A DNA stretch of 64,000 nt from Pedomonas mirosovicensis (GTDB taxonomy: Bacteria; Pseudomonadota; Alphaproteobacteria; Sphingomonadales; Sphingomonadaceae). Positions within the stretch are counted from its first letter, which is position 1, and each line of letters begins with the position of its first letter. This document shows positions 35,043-43,812 of the stretch, piece after piece. Location: positions 818,001 to 882,000 of the forward strand of contig NZ_JAKFIA010000002.1 in the NCBI RefSeq assembly GCF_022569295.1. The letters are read 5' to 3'. Position numbers and translations under genes: made by a program. The notes under the pieces were generated by a model. It had not been told where the DNA came from and did not search any database. It worked only from the letters and a program-made list of their open reading frames with translations.

Positions 35043-35561
35043 ATGACCAAATTCACCTCGACGCTGGCCGCCGCGCTGGCGCTTTCCACCCTCGCCGCCC
35101 CGCTGGCGGTGGCCCACGAATTCAAAGCCGGCACGCTTTCCATCAAGCATCCGTGGTCGCGCGAGACCGCGCCGCGCGCCAAGACCGGCGCGGGATATCT
35201 GACCATCATCAACACTGGCGGGCAAGCCGACCGCTTCCTCGGCGGCACCACGCCCGCCGCTGAAAAGCTGGAAATCCATGCCGTCTCGATGGACAACGGC
35301 ATCATGCGGATGCGCCCGCAACCCAATGGCGTCGAAGTGCCCGCCAACGGCAAGCTGGAGTTGAAGCCGGGCAGCTACCACCTCATGCTCGTCGGCCTCA
35401 AGGCGCCGCTCAAGGCAGGCGAATCCATTCCCGCCACGCTTGAGTTCGCCAAGGCGGGCAAGGTCGAGGTTTCCTTCAAGGTGGAAACCCTCGCCTACCA
35501 GCCAGCCCCGGCTTCGGATCACGGCAAGCGCGGCGAGGCTGAGCATCATGGCAACCACTGA
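35043..35561 (+). CDS. Periplasmic copper chaperone PCuAC
   Basis: 172 residues: Sec signal peptide ending LAVAHE, then a cupredoxin-like PCuAC domain. The H(M)X10MX21HXM ligand set is visible in LEIHAVSMDNGIMRMRPQ and, about 20 residues on, GSYHLMLVGL. The C-terminus adds a His-rich tail (EAEHHGNH). Known role: binds Cu(I) in the periplasm and loads the CuA or CuB site of heme-copper oxidases together with SCO. GGAAG ribosome site. Overlaps the SCO gene by 14 bp, so the two are co-translated. Confidence 0.93.
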   Translation: MTKFTSTLAAALALSTLAAPLAVAHEFKAGTLSIKHPWSRETAPRAKTGAGYLTIINTGGQADRFLGGTTPAAEKLEIHAVSMDNGIMRMRPQPNGVEVPANGKLELKPGSYHLMLVGLKAPLKAGESIPATLEFAKAGKVEVSFKVETLAYQPAPASDHGKRGEAEHHGNH

Positions 35562-36177
35562 TCGCCTGCGCGCGCTGCGGCGCATCCTGTGGGCGACTGT
35601 GGTTGTGGTTCTGGCAGCGCTCGGCGGCATGCTGGCGTGGCAGAAATTCCATGCACCCATGCCCCAGGAGACCGCCGCGCTGGTCCGCCCCGCCATCGGC
35701 GGGCCGTTCGCCCTGACGGATACGGAAGGCCGCACGGTCACGGATAAAACCCTGAAGGGCAAGCCCTTTGCCATCTTCTTCGGCTTCACCCGTTGCCCGG
35801 ACGTGTGCCCGACCACCCTCAACGACCTCAGCCTGCTGCACAAGCAGCTGGGGCCGGACGGGAACAGGCTGAACATCGTCTTCGTCTCGGTGGATCCGGA
35901 GCAGGACAAGCCTGAGGATATCAAACAGTACCTCACCCTGTTCGATGCGCCGATTATCGGCCTCACCGGCACGGACGAGCAGCTGAAAACAATCGCCCGC
36001 GCCTACCGGGTCTTCTTCGAGAAGGTGCCGCAGGGCAGCGACGACTACACCATCGACCACACGGCAACCGTGTTCCTGATGGATGCGGACGGCAATTTTG
36101 CCGGCACCATCGACATGCATGAACCCCGTGAGGTTGCTTTGCGGAAGCTGCAACGCCTCGTCAGCCGTTCATCCTGA
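35548..36177 (+). CDS. SCO1/SenC-family copper chaperone / thiol-disulfide protein
   Basis: 209 residues: N-terminal membrane anchor (ILWATVVVVLAALGGMLAW), then the thioredoxin-fold SCO domain with the copper/redox motif FTRCPDVCPTTL (CxxxC) and the distal His in YTIDHTATVFLMD. Known role: delivers copper to, or reduces, the CuA site of cytochrome c oxidase. No aa3 or cbb3 genes are in the window, and the bd oxidase upstream needs no copper, so its client must be elsewhere. Coupled to PCuAC and followed 68 bp later by a TonB receptor. Confidence 0.94.
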   Translation: MATTDRLRALRRILWATVVVVLAALGGMLAWQKFHAPMPQETAALVRPAIGGPFALTDTEGRTVTDKTLKGKPFAIFFGFTRCPDVCPTTLNDLSLLHKQLGPDGNRLNIVFVSVDPEQDKPEDIKQYLTLFDAPIIGLTGTDEQLKTIARAYRVFFEKVPQGSDDYTIDHTATVFLMDADGNFAGTIDMHEPREVALRKLQRLVSRSS

Positions 36178-36245
36178 GCCGGTCATTCCCTGGCGGCGGG
36201 GCACCCATCCGCGCCGCCGTCAGCGCGATATTGGGAAATTTTGCA

Positions 36246-38242
36246 ATGAAACACATTCCTGGCGCCGCCTTGGCCGCCATCTGCCTTGCTGCGCCCAGCG
36301 CACAGGCCCAAGACACCAACTTCACGGTGGGCGATATCGTCGTCACCGCCTCCGGCATGGCCCGCTCCACCGCGGGCGTGCTCACCTCCGTCGACGTGCT
36401 GGGCAGCGACATCGCCCAGCGGCAGAGCGTCAACAACACCTGGGAAATGTTCGCCCGCCTGCCGGGCGTGACGCTCACCGATTTCGACCAGGGCACCACC
36501 TCGGGCCGCTTCTCCATTCGCGGCTTCAACGGCGAGGGCGAGGTCAACGCGGTCAAGCTGCTCATCGACGGCATCCCCAGCAATGCCAACGACGGCGGCA
36601 TGGGCTTCATCGATATGGTGATGCCGCTGGACATTGCTGGCATCGAGCTGGTGCGCGGCACATCCGACCCGCGCCATGGCCTGCACAGCATCGCCGGCAA
36701 TGCCAATATCCTGACCCGCTTAGGGGGCACCTATCTGGATGCAAAGGTTCTGGCCGGAGCCTACGACACCTACGAGGGCCAGGTTTCCGCCGGCTACGAG
36801 AGCGGCGATTTCACCCAGAATTACTTCCTTGGCTACCGGGACACGGGCAGCTACCGCCGTCATGCGGACCTCAACCGCCTCAACCTCGCAGGCAAATGGT
36901 TCTATGATTTCGGCAGTGTCCGGCTGGGCGCCATTGCCCGCTATTCCAGGGCAAAAGCGCAGGAGCCGGGCTACCTGACCGAAGAGGATGCCAAAGCAGC
37001 CCCCCGCCAGTCCTACGCCATTTCCGAGACGGACGGCGGCAAGCGCCGCCTCCAGCAATACAGCCTGCATCTGGACGCGGATATTGCGCCCGCGCTTTCC
37101 CTTACCGCCAAGGGCTATGCCAACGGCTATTGGGATGATCGCTACGTGCGCTTTTCAGAGAGCGTTTCCCAGCAGCAGCGGCTCACCAAGGAATGGCAGT
37201 ACGGCGGCCTGTTCGCGCTGCATTACCACCCGGTGGTCTCGGGCCTGCACAGCGTGATGATCGAGGCGGGCGGGGATTTTCAAATTCAGGACAACGAGAG
37301 CCTGCGGTTCTTAACGGACCGGCGCGTGCCCACCGCGCAGACGCGGGACCATAGTTTCGACATGACCGTCTACGGCGGCTATGTGCAGGCGATCATCGAG
37401 CCGACGCCGTGGCTGACGCTGACGCCCGCCTGGCGCTTCGACCGGGTCTCGGGCGATTTCACCGACCGGCTGGTGAATGCCACCTATGACATCAACGACT
37501 ACGGCACCATCAGCCAGCCGAAATTCAACGTGGCGGTGCGTCCTCTCGACGGCGTGACGGTCTACGGCAACTGGGGCCGCGCCTTCCAGATCGGCGTGGG
37601 CTCGGGCGCGTACAAGGTGCCGCCGCGTGACCGCGACCTCGACCCTTCCATCAACGAAGGCTGGGAAGCGGGCGTGAAGTACGCCGCCGGAAAATGGCTC
37701 ACCGTGCGCGCCGCCCTATGGAAGCAAACCGCCACAGGCGAAATCAAGCGCCGCCTCAATGACCCCTCCGGCGATTTCGACAACCTGGGCCAAACGCGGC
37801 GCAAGGGCACGGACGTGCAGTTGAGCCTCGCCCCCTGTCTGAGATCGAGCTGTGGGCGGCATGGTCGCGCCAGCGCGCCATCATCGTGGAGCCGGACCCG
37901 GCAACGCCCTCCCAGCGCGGCAACTGGATCGACCACGTGCCCGAGAATGTGTTCTCCGGCGGCATCGACTATACGCCCACCCGATCCTTGCGCCTCTCCC
38001 TCTGGGGCAACGGCCAGTCCAGCTACGAACTGGACCCCGCCAACGATGCAGGCCGCTACGGCGACTATGTGGTCCTCAATTTCGAGGCCGCCTACCAGCT
38101 GACCCCCGCCGTCGAGGTCTCCGCGCAGGTGAACAACCTCGCCAGCGAAGATTACGCCTACGTGTGGTACGACGGCACGCAGCGCCTCTTCGCCCCCGCG
38201 CCGAAGCGGGCCGTGTATGGAGCGATCCGCGTGCGGCTGTGA
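36246..38242 (+). CDS. TonB-dependent receptor of the copper cluster (frameshifted)
   Basis: About 665 residues after correcting one missing base in the C5 run at 37831-37835. Signal peptide (MKHIPGAALAAICLAAPSAQAQ), plug domain (IVVTASGMARSTAG through RGFNGEGEVNAVKLLIDGIP and GIELVRGTSDPRHG), then the 22-strand barrel. The last strands are in the second frame (ENVFSGGIDYTPTRSLRLS to IRVRL). The ATG at 36246 follows GGGAAAT; an in-frame TTG at 36231 is less likely. Position behind DUF2946, PCuAC and SCO suggests copper or copper-chelate uptake, as for OprC/NosA, but the barrel itself gives no proof. A terminator follows at 38347-38388. Confidence 0.88.
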
Positions 38243-38260
38243 TGATTTATTTGTGAGAGG

Positions 38261-38303
38261 TTTTTTTGCAGAGGGACTCGGTCCCTCCTGCGCCTCCCAT
38301 TCG
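38261..38303 (+). repeat. Palindrome-containing repeat, copy 1 (inverted pair with 38432-38476)
   Basis: T-run, GCAG, an imperfect palindrome GAGGGACTCGGTCCCTC, then CTGCGCCTCCCATTCG. Read in reverse, the copy at 38432-38476 gives the same order (T-run, GCAGGAGGGGC, TTGCCCCTCCTGC, ACCTCCCATTTG), about 80% identical. The two face each other across the 243-bp gap between the TonB receptor and the oligopeptidase. Confidence 0.65.
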
Positions 38304-38346
38304 TTTTATCGGGGCGTGTTTCCGGCGCACACTGGAAAATGGAAAA

Positions 38347-38388
38347 AGGGACGCACCTGGGTTTGACCGGGCGCGTCCCTCTTGTTTT
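38347..38388 (+). terminator. Rho-independent terminator after the TonB receptor
   Basis: AGGGACGC (38347-38354) pairs perfectly with GCGTCCCT (38373-38380), followed by CTTGTTTTG. It lies about 105 bp after the receptor stop between the two facing repeat copies and could also act for the convergent oligopeptidase gene. Confidence 0.65.
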
Positions 38389-38431
38389 GATTATTCGCGC
38401 CCTGACCGAACGACCGGGCTCAGCCTGAAAT

Positions 38432-38476
38432 ACAAATGGGAGGTGCAGGAGGGGCAAGCCCCTCCTGCAAAAAACT
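38432..38476 (-). repeat. Palindrome-containing repeat, copy 2
   Basis: Contains GCAGGAGGGGC AAG CCCCTCCTGC as a perfect inverted repeat followed by an A-run on the plus strand (T-run on the minus strand). It ends 10 bp before the oligopeptidase stop. Partner of the copy at 38261-38303 in opposite orientation. Together they may form a long-range hairpin or end a small mobile unit, and the core may terminate transcription. Confidence 0.65.
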
Positions 38477-38485
38477 ACCCAATAA

Positions 38486-40537
38486 TCACCCCGCCAGCCC
38501 GTAGGACCGCAGCAGGGCGTCCGGCTTGGGCTCCCGGCCACGGAAGGCGATGAAGCTGTCGAGTGCGGGGCGGGATGCGCCTTTGGCGAGGATGTGTTCG
38601 CGGAAGGCAAGGCCTGCCTCGCTGCTGAGCACGCCCACTTCCTCGAACCGCTCGAAGGCGTCGGCGGAGAGGAGTTCGGCCCACAGGTAGCTGTAGTAGC
38701 CTGCCGCATAGCCGCCGGCAAAAATGTGGCTGAAGGCGTGGGGGAAGCGGTGCCACTCGGGCGGGATGATGACCGCCACCTCCTGCCGCACTTCGTTGAG
38801 GAGGTCGAGCACGCGCACCGGCTTTTCGGGCTCATATTCGAGGTGCAGGCGCAAATCGAACAGGCCGAACTCCAGCTGGCGCACCAGGAACAGCCCCGCC
38901 TGGAAACGGCGGGCGGCGAGCATTTTTTCAAGGAGCTCGTCGGGCAGCGGCTCGCCTGTCTGGTAGTGGCCGGAGAGCAGGCCGAGGGCTTCCTTGTTCC
39001 AGGCGAAGTTTTCCATCAGCTGGCTGGGGAGTTCGACCGCGTCCCACTCGAAGCCGGTGATGCCGCCGACGGAGGGCAGGTCTACTTCCGTCAGCAGATG
39101 GTGCAGGGCGTGGCCGAACTCATGCAGCAGGGTCAGCACGTCCCGGTGGGTGAGGAGCGCGGGCGTATCGGCCGTGGGCGGCGCGAAATTGCAGGTGAGA
39201 TAGGCCACAGGCCAGTGCACCTTGTCCGCCTCGCGGAAGCGGGAGCGGCATACGCCCATCCACGCCCCGCCACGCTTGGCCGACCGGGCGAAGAGGTCGA
39301 TGTAGATGCCCGCAAACGCCTCGCCTTGCCCATTGTGCAACTCGTAAAAGGCCGCATCCGGGTGCCAGGTCTCCACGTCCGTACGGCGGTGGAGCGTGAT
39401 GCCGAACAGCCGCTCGAACAGGGCGAAGGCGCCGGAGAGGACTTTCGGCAGCGGGAAATAGGGCTTGATCTGCTCCTCGTTCACCGCGAAGCGGGCAAGG
39501 CGCAGCTTCTCGGAAGCATAGCCCACATCCCACGGCTGGAGATCCTTGATCCCCAGTTCACTGGCCGCAAAAGCGCGCAGGTCATCCAGGTCCTGCTGCG
39601 CGACGGGGCGGGCCTTGGCGGCAAGGTCGCGGAGGAAAGCGATCACCTCCTGCGGGGTGCGGGCCATCTTGGGTTCCAGCGACAGCGCCGCGCTGTTGGC
39701 GAAGCCGAGCAGCCTTGCCGCTTCGTGGCGCAGCGCGACGATACGCTCGATGCGCGCGCTGTTATCATATTCCCCGGCGTTCGGTCCCTGGTCGGAGGCG
39801 CGGGTGTTGAAGGCGTGATAGACGCGTTCGCGCAGTTTGCGATCGTCGGCATAGGTGAGGATGGCCTGCACGCTCGGCTGATGGAGCGTCACCAGCCAGC
39901 CGTCCTTCTCCTTGGCCTTGGCGTAGGCAGCGAGCACGCCCTTGTCCGACGCAGGAAGACCCCTGAGGGCCGCCTCGTCCGTAATGTGCTCGGACCACGC
40001 CTCGGTGGCATCAAGCACGGCGTTGGAAAATTCGGTGGAAAGCTTGCTGAGCTCAATGCCGATCTCGCGAAAGCGGGTGCGCTCCGGCTCCTCCAGCGCG
40101 ACGCCGGAGAGGCGAAAGTCACGCAAGGAATGGTCCACCAGGGCGCGCGCGGCGGGCGGAAGGGTGTTCAGGCTACCCATCTCCGCCACGGCGCGAATGG
40201 CGGCGTAAAGCGCGCGGTTCTGGCCCACCTCCAGATAATGGGCGGTGAGCTTGGGCTGGGCCTCGCCATAGGCGGCGCGCAACTCGGGCGTGTCGGCGAC
40301 GCTGTGCAGGTGGGAGACCGGGGCCCAGGCGCGGCTGACGGCAAAGTCCGCCCGCTCCTTGGCCATCAGCACATCCTCGAAGGTGCGCGGCGTCGAGGGG
40401 TCCGTGATGCGGGCCATGGCGGCGGCGTGCTCCGCGAGCACCGCATCGACGGCCGGGCCGATATGCTCCGCGCGGATATCGGCAAAGGCGGGCAGATCCG
40501 CGTCTTGAAGCAGCGGGTTTTCGGTTGCGTCGGTAAT
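38486..40537 (-). CDS. prlC: Oligopeptidase A (M3 family zinc metallopeptidase), apparent ATT start
   Basis: 683 residues if begun at ATT 40537. The sequence is collinear with Escherichia coli OpdA (680 residues), with SPVSHLNSV-, LRDFELSG- and QPWD-type blocks conserved and the zinc site LLHEFGHALHHLL near residue 470 (HExxH; the Glu ligand lies in the downstream block). It ends FRGREPKPDALLRSYGLAG. Family similarity (TENPLLQDADLPAFADIRAEHIGPAVDAVL) extends upstream of the first GTG at 40441, and between there and an in-frame TAA the only plausible initiator is ATT, placed 6 nt behind a perfect AGAGGAGG site. ATT initiates infC and pcnB in Escherichia coli; an ATG-to-ATT read error is the alternative. 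Degrades cytoplasmic peptides, including cleaved signal peptides. Confidence 0.93.
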   Translation of the reverse strand: MTDATENPLLQDADLPAFADIRAEHIGPAVDAVLAEHAAAMARITDPSTPRTFEDVLMAKERADFAVSRAWAPVSHLHSVADTPELRAAYGEAQPKLTAHYLEVGQNRALYAAIRAVAEMGSLNTLPPAARALVDHSLRDFRLSGVALEEPERTRFREIGIELSKLSTEFSNAVLDATEAWSEHITDEAALRGLPASDKGVLAAYAKAKEKDGWLVTLHQPSVQAILTYADDRKLRERVYHAFNTRASDQGPNAGEYDNSARIERIVALRHEAARLLGFANSAALSLEPKMARTPQEVIAFLRDLAAKARPVAQQDLDDLRAFAASELGIKDLQPWDVGYASEKLRLARFAVNEEQIKPYFPLPKVLSGAFALFERLFGITLHRRTDVETWHPDAAFYELHNGQGEAFAGIYIDLFARSAKRGGAWMGVCRSRFREADKVHWPVAYLTCNFAPPTADTPALLTHRDVLTLLHEFGHALHHLLTEVDLPSVGGITGFEWDAVELPSQLMENFAWNKEALGLLSGHYQTGEPLPDELLEKMLAARRFQAGLFLVRQLEFGLFDLRLHLEYEPEKPVRVLDLLNEVRQEVAVIIPPEWHRFPHAFSHIFAGGYAAGYYSYLWAELLSADAFERFEEVGVLSSEAGLAFREHILAKGASRPALDSFIAFRGREPKPDALLRSYGLAG

Positions 40538-40780
40538 GGTGGCCTCCTCTGGCTGGAGCGGGTGGGCATTTCCCTTCCGTTACAAGCAATTGCGGCCTTG
40601 GCCATGCGATTTCAAGAGGCTGGGGCCGTTCGGCCCCTAGAACGCGTGGCGCCGGCATCCGTGTCACACCATCGGCCGGGACGAGACGAATGATTGATAT
40701 GTCTGTATCAACGTCGAAACGGCTTACACTTAGGCCATATAGATTAATACAAATCCCCTGTATTTCCGAGACTTCCCCTT

Positions 40781-40797
40781 TTGGCATGGCCCTTGCT
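40781..40797 (+). promoter_or_regulatory. Sigma-54 promoter of the PEP-CTERM gene
   Basis: TTGGCATG-GCCC-TTGCT at 40781-40797, with GG (40783-40784) and GC (40795-40796) exactly 10 bp apart, as the -24/-12 consensus YTGGCACG-N4-TTGCW requires. Transcription would start about 40808, 23 bp before the ATG at 40831. PEP-CTERM/exosortase systems are known to travel with the sigma-54-dependent PrsK/PrsR regulators, which makes the match more credible. Confidence 0.8.
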
Positions 40798-40830
40798 GAG
40801 ATTGGCCTGGTCAACAAAAGGATGACGACC

Positions 40831-41511
40831 ATGAACAGAATGCTTCACACGCTTCTTGTAGCGGCATTGCTTGCAGGTTCCGCATCCTCTGCCCAGGCCG
40901 TCGTTGTAAGTTGGACGGACTGGCAAAGCGGCCAAGATTCCACCGCCTCCGGCCAGATCAACCATGAAGGCCAGGCCATTGGCGTGACCTTCCAAGGGAA
41001 TTACAGCAGCGTCATAACCGGCGGCAGCAGCGGCTATTGGAACGAGGGTATCCCTCCTGCCTATACCAGCGGCATCGTGGAAAACGCCCCGCCAGGCGAT
41101 GACCTGATCCAGCTTGACCAAGCCGGCACGCGAACCATCACTTTCAGCCAGGCCGTTGAGGACCCCTATCTTGCCTTCCTCAGCTGGAATGGCCAGACAA
41201 CCCTGTTCGACAGTGAGATTGAGCTCATCAGCTCCGGCGCCGGCATTTTCGGCAGCGGCGATATCACCCTTATCAACGGCGGAACGGGTTTTGAGACCAA
41301 CGGCGAATTTCACGGCGTGATCCGCCTCGATGGCACCTATACCTCAATCACGTTCACGGATCTGAACAACGAATTCTGGCACGGCCTCACCGTCGGCATC
41401 GGCGGCGCTTCGAACGGCCCACCGGCGGAAGCGCCGGAGCCGGCGGCCCTCGGCCTGCTGGGCCTTGGGCTTGCTGGCGCAGCATGGTTGCGCCGCCGCA
41501 AGGCCGCCTGA
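40831..41511 (+). CDS. PEP-CTERM sorting-domain exported protein
   Basis: 226 residues: signal peptide (MNRMLHTLLVAALLAGSASSAQA), a Gly/Ser/Thr-rich mature region with little charge, and the C-terminal sorting signal PEPAALGLLGLGLAGAAW followed by LRRRKAA. This tripartite tail (PEP, membrane helix, basic cluster) is the substrate of exosortase, which attaches or releases proteins at the surface of exopolysaccharide-producing Gram-negatives. The ATG at 40831 is chosen for the AAAGGA site 8 nt before it. No exosortase gene is in the window. A sigma-54 promoter lies just upstream, and a strong terminator follows. Confidence 0.92.
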   Translation: MNRMLHTLLVAALLAGSASSAQAVVVSWTDWQSGQDSTASGQINHEGQAIGVTFQGNYSSVITGGSSGYWNEGIPPAYTSGIVENAPPGDDLIQLDQAGTRTITFSQAVEDPYLAFLSWNGQTTLFDSEIELISSGAGIFGSGDITLINGGTGFETNGEFHGVIRLDGTYTSITFTDLNNEFWHGLTVGIGGASNGPPAEAPEPAALGLLGLGLAGAAWLRRRKAA

Positions 41512-41888
41512 GCGCAGGATATAAACAACAAGAAAAGCTGCCACTGGGGCGCGCCTTCGGCAAGGCGCGCCCTTTTTTTATGTGTTCTTCTCCCAATCTT
41601 TTGAGGCCAAAAACAATAAAGCGCTCAAACAAAACTGAAATTTCGGCCGCCCCAAAAATGCGCCTGCAACGCCGGGCTCCTTTGCCTTCGACCATGGCGC
41701 GGTGGCGACGAATATAAAACTATATTATCAATAACGGATGCTTACAGGGTCACGTGCCCATGCCGCGGCCAGTCTGTCACCGTCTCACCCTGTGCTTTCC
41801 CCCGCGTCTGTAATTTTTGCGCCTGGCGTTTGCTTTCGCCTGACCGGCAACGGCGCCCTGCGGAAGCCGAGCCGGCCGGAACAACTGC
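41512..41888. other. Intergenic region between the PEP-CTERM and FkbH-like genes
   Basis: 377 bp without a gene. It contains the terminator at 41547-41579. A strongly AT-rich stretch around 41700-41745 (ATATAAAACTATATTATC) could hold the promoter of the next gene. Nothing else was recognised. Confidence 0.5.
41547..41579 (+). terminator. Rho-independent terminator of the PEP-CTERM gene
   Basis: GGGCGCGCCTT (41547-41557), loop CGGC, AAGGCGCGCCC (41562-41572), then seven T. A perfect 11-bp stem; textbook terminator 36 bp behind the gene. Confidence 0.95.
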
Positions 41889-43787
41889 ATGGCAGGTGAG
41901 CAAATGTTCGAACTCGATAAATATGAGAAGAAGCGGCACGGCGCCCCTGCCCGGCCGGATGGTCCCTATACGCCGTTCGAGGGCGGCCGGAGGCGCGCCT
42001 TCCTGCTGTGGAGCGAGCATTGCATCGAGTGCGCGGCGCCCGATTGCTATGCCACGTGCGACCTCTACCAGGCTCGGCCCGACCAGCGCTGCCGGCGCTT
42101 CAAATATGGCATTTATAAAAACCGCGCCTTTGCCTCCGCCGCCGGCTATGGCGCGGAGATCACGTTCAAACGCTGGGGCAAGCTCGAAGCGCGCGGCAAC
42201 GCCGCCCTGCTGCCCGAGCGGCGGACGCGTGCGCTCGAGCGCGCCGTGCAGCTGCTCGCCCCGGCAACCAACGGGCTGGGGCGGCTTGCGAGCCGGGCGA
42301 CGAGGGATATCCGCTGGGCCTACATCACCTTCGCCCTGTTGGAACGGCTGAACGCCTTTTTGCACAAGCGCAACAGCTTGCGCCACATGCCGGACGCGTT
42401 TGTTATTGAAATCTATAACCCGACCAGTGCGACCGTCGCCCTACAATTGTCGATGATCGTCGACCGCTCGAAAATCGGGCGCACGCTGCGGCCGGACCAG
42501 CTGCCCGCGCCGGTATTGCGAAAATTGCAGGTCAAGCCAGGATATTTCCGCGAGGACCTGCCGCGCGAGGCATTCCGCGATCTGATCGCTTCGCGCCTGC
42601 CCTTCGGCATTGCGCTGACGCCGAGCGGCCCCTCCCCCAAGGACGACGACGGCGCGCGCCTTGTTTTCCTGACGCTCGACTTTGTGCAGTACCAGGCAGC
42701 GGAGCCCAGCGCGACCGCTGCCATGGCAAAGCCCAGGGCGGCCGCGCCGGCGGTCAAGTGCGTGGTCTTTGATCTCGACAATACCCTGTGGGATGGGGTG
42801 CTGCTGGAAGGCCCGGTGCGGCTGCGCGCCGACGTGCTGGAGGTGATGCGCCGGCTCGATGAGCGCGGCATTCTGATTTCGGTTGCCAGCAAGAACGCCC
42901 ACGACGAGGCAATGACCCAGCTGCGCGAGTTCGGCATTGAGGATTATCTGCTGTTCCCGGCCATCGACTGGAGCCCGAAGTCGGAAGGCCTGCGCTCCAT
43001 CGCCAGGAACCTCAACATCGGCATCGATGCGTTAATGTTTATCGACGACAGCCCCTTCGAGCGGGATGAAGTGGCCGGCGCCCTGCCGGAGGTGGAGGTT
43101 CTGCCCGACAGCGCCCTGGCAACGCTGCCGGACCACCCCCGCCTGCAAGGGGCGGTAACGGCTGAATCCCGCCTGCGCCGGACGCTGTACCGGCAGGCAA
43201 TGGCGCGCCAGTCCGCCGCCGAGGCCTTTGGGCCGAACTACCTGGATTTCCTGCGCGCCTGCGCGATAACCGTTGAAATCCGGCCCGACCGGCCCGAAGA
43301 TCTGGAGCGCATCTGCGAACTGGCGCAGCGCACCAACCAGCTGAATTTTTCAGGCCGTAAATACAGCCGGGAGAAGATGACCGCGATCCTCGCCGACCCG
43401 ACGCGCGAGCGCTACGTCATTCGCTGCGCCGACCGCTATGGGGACTATGGCATCGTGGGCTTCTGCCTCGCCCGCATCATAGAGGACGGCGTGCGGATCG
43501 AAGATCTGATGCTCTCCTGCCGGGTGCAGGGCAAGTTCATCGAGCAGGCGCTGCTGCATCACCTGACCCGCCGCCCCGGCTGGCAGGCGCGGCACCTGGA
43601 GATCAACTTCCGGCGTACCGACCGCAACGGCGCGGCGCAAGCCGTGCTCGCCAAGCTGGGGCTCTCGCCGGAGGGGGACGGCCTGCTGCGCCGGGCAGTG
43701 ACGCCGGAGGCCTTCGCGACCGACTTGCTTACATTGCACGGCGGCTACCCGAGCGACCTGCCGGATGACCGTCGGGCAGCGGTGTAG
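41889..43787 (+). CDS. FkbH-like HAD-IIIC protein with cysteine-rich N-terminal domain
   Basis: 632 residues. The C-terminal half is an FkbH-type module: HAD motif I in VVFDLDNTLWDG (Asp295, Asp297), motif II Ser in ISVASKN, motif III Lys in SPKSEGL, motif IV FIDDSPFERDE (about 386), followed by a GNAT-like region (about 460-610). FkbH domains load glyceryl units from 1,3-bisphosphoglycerate onto carrier proteins in polyketide pathways. The first 270 residues are different: five cysteines (45, 48, 53, 57, 68; CX2CX4CX3CX10C) with acidic and aromatic spacing that suggest a metal site, then a beta-rich region. No carrier protein or polyketide gene is near; a glycosyltransferase lies convergent. 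ATG 41904, behind AGGTGA, is an alternative start. Confidence 0.85.
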   Translation: MAGEQMFELDKYEKKRHGAPARPDGPYTPFEGGRRRAFLLWSEHCIECAAPDCYATCDLYQARPDQRCRRFKYGIYKNRAFASAAGYGAEITFKRWGKLEARGNAALLPERRTRALERAVQLLAPATNGLGRLASRATRDIRWAYITFALLERLNAFLHKRNSLRHMPDAFVIEIYNPTSATVALQLSMIVDRSKIGRTLRPDQLPAPVLRKLQVKPGYFREDLPREAFRDLIASRLPFGIALTPSGPSPKDDDGARLVFLTLDFVQYQAAEPSATAAMAKPRAAAPAVKCVVFDLDNTLWDGVLLEGPVRLRADVLEVMRRLDERGILISVASKNAHDEAMTQLREFGIEDYLLFPAIDWSPKSEGLRSIARNLNIGIDALMFIDDSPFERDEVAGALPEVEVLPDSALATLPDHPRLQGAVTAESRLRRTLYRQAMARQSAAEAFGPNYLDFLRACAITVEIRPDRPEDLERICELAQRTNQLNFSGRKYSREKMTAILADPTRERYVIRCADRYGDYGIVGFCLARIIEDGVRIEDLMLSCRVQGKFIEQALLHHLTRRPGWQARHLEINFRRTDRNGAAQAVLAKLGLSPEGDGLLRRAVTPEAFATDLLTLHGGYPSDLPDDRRAAV

Positions 43788-43812
43788 CCTGCGCTGAAAA
43801 GCCAGTATGCCC

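Noticed and set aside
38594-40693. 699-codon frame antisense to the oligopeptidase
   Set aside because: Shadow frame; the sense protein is collinear with OpdA throughout.
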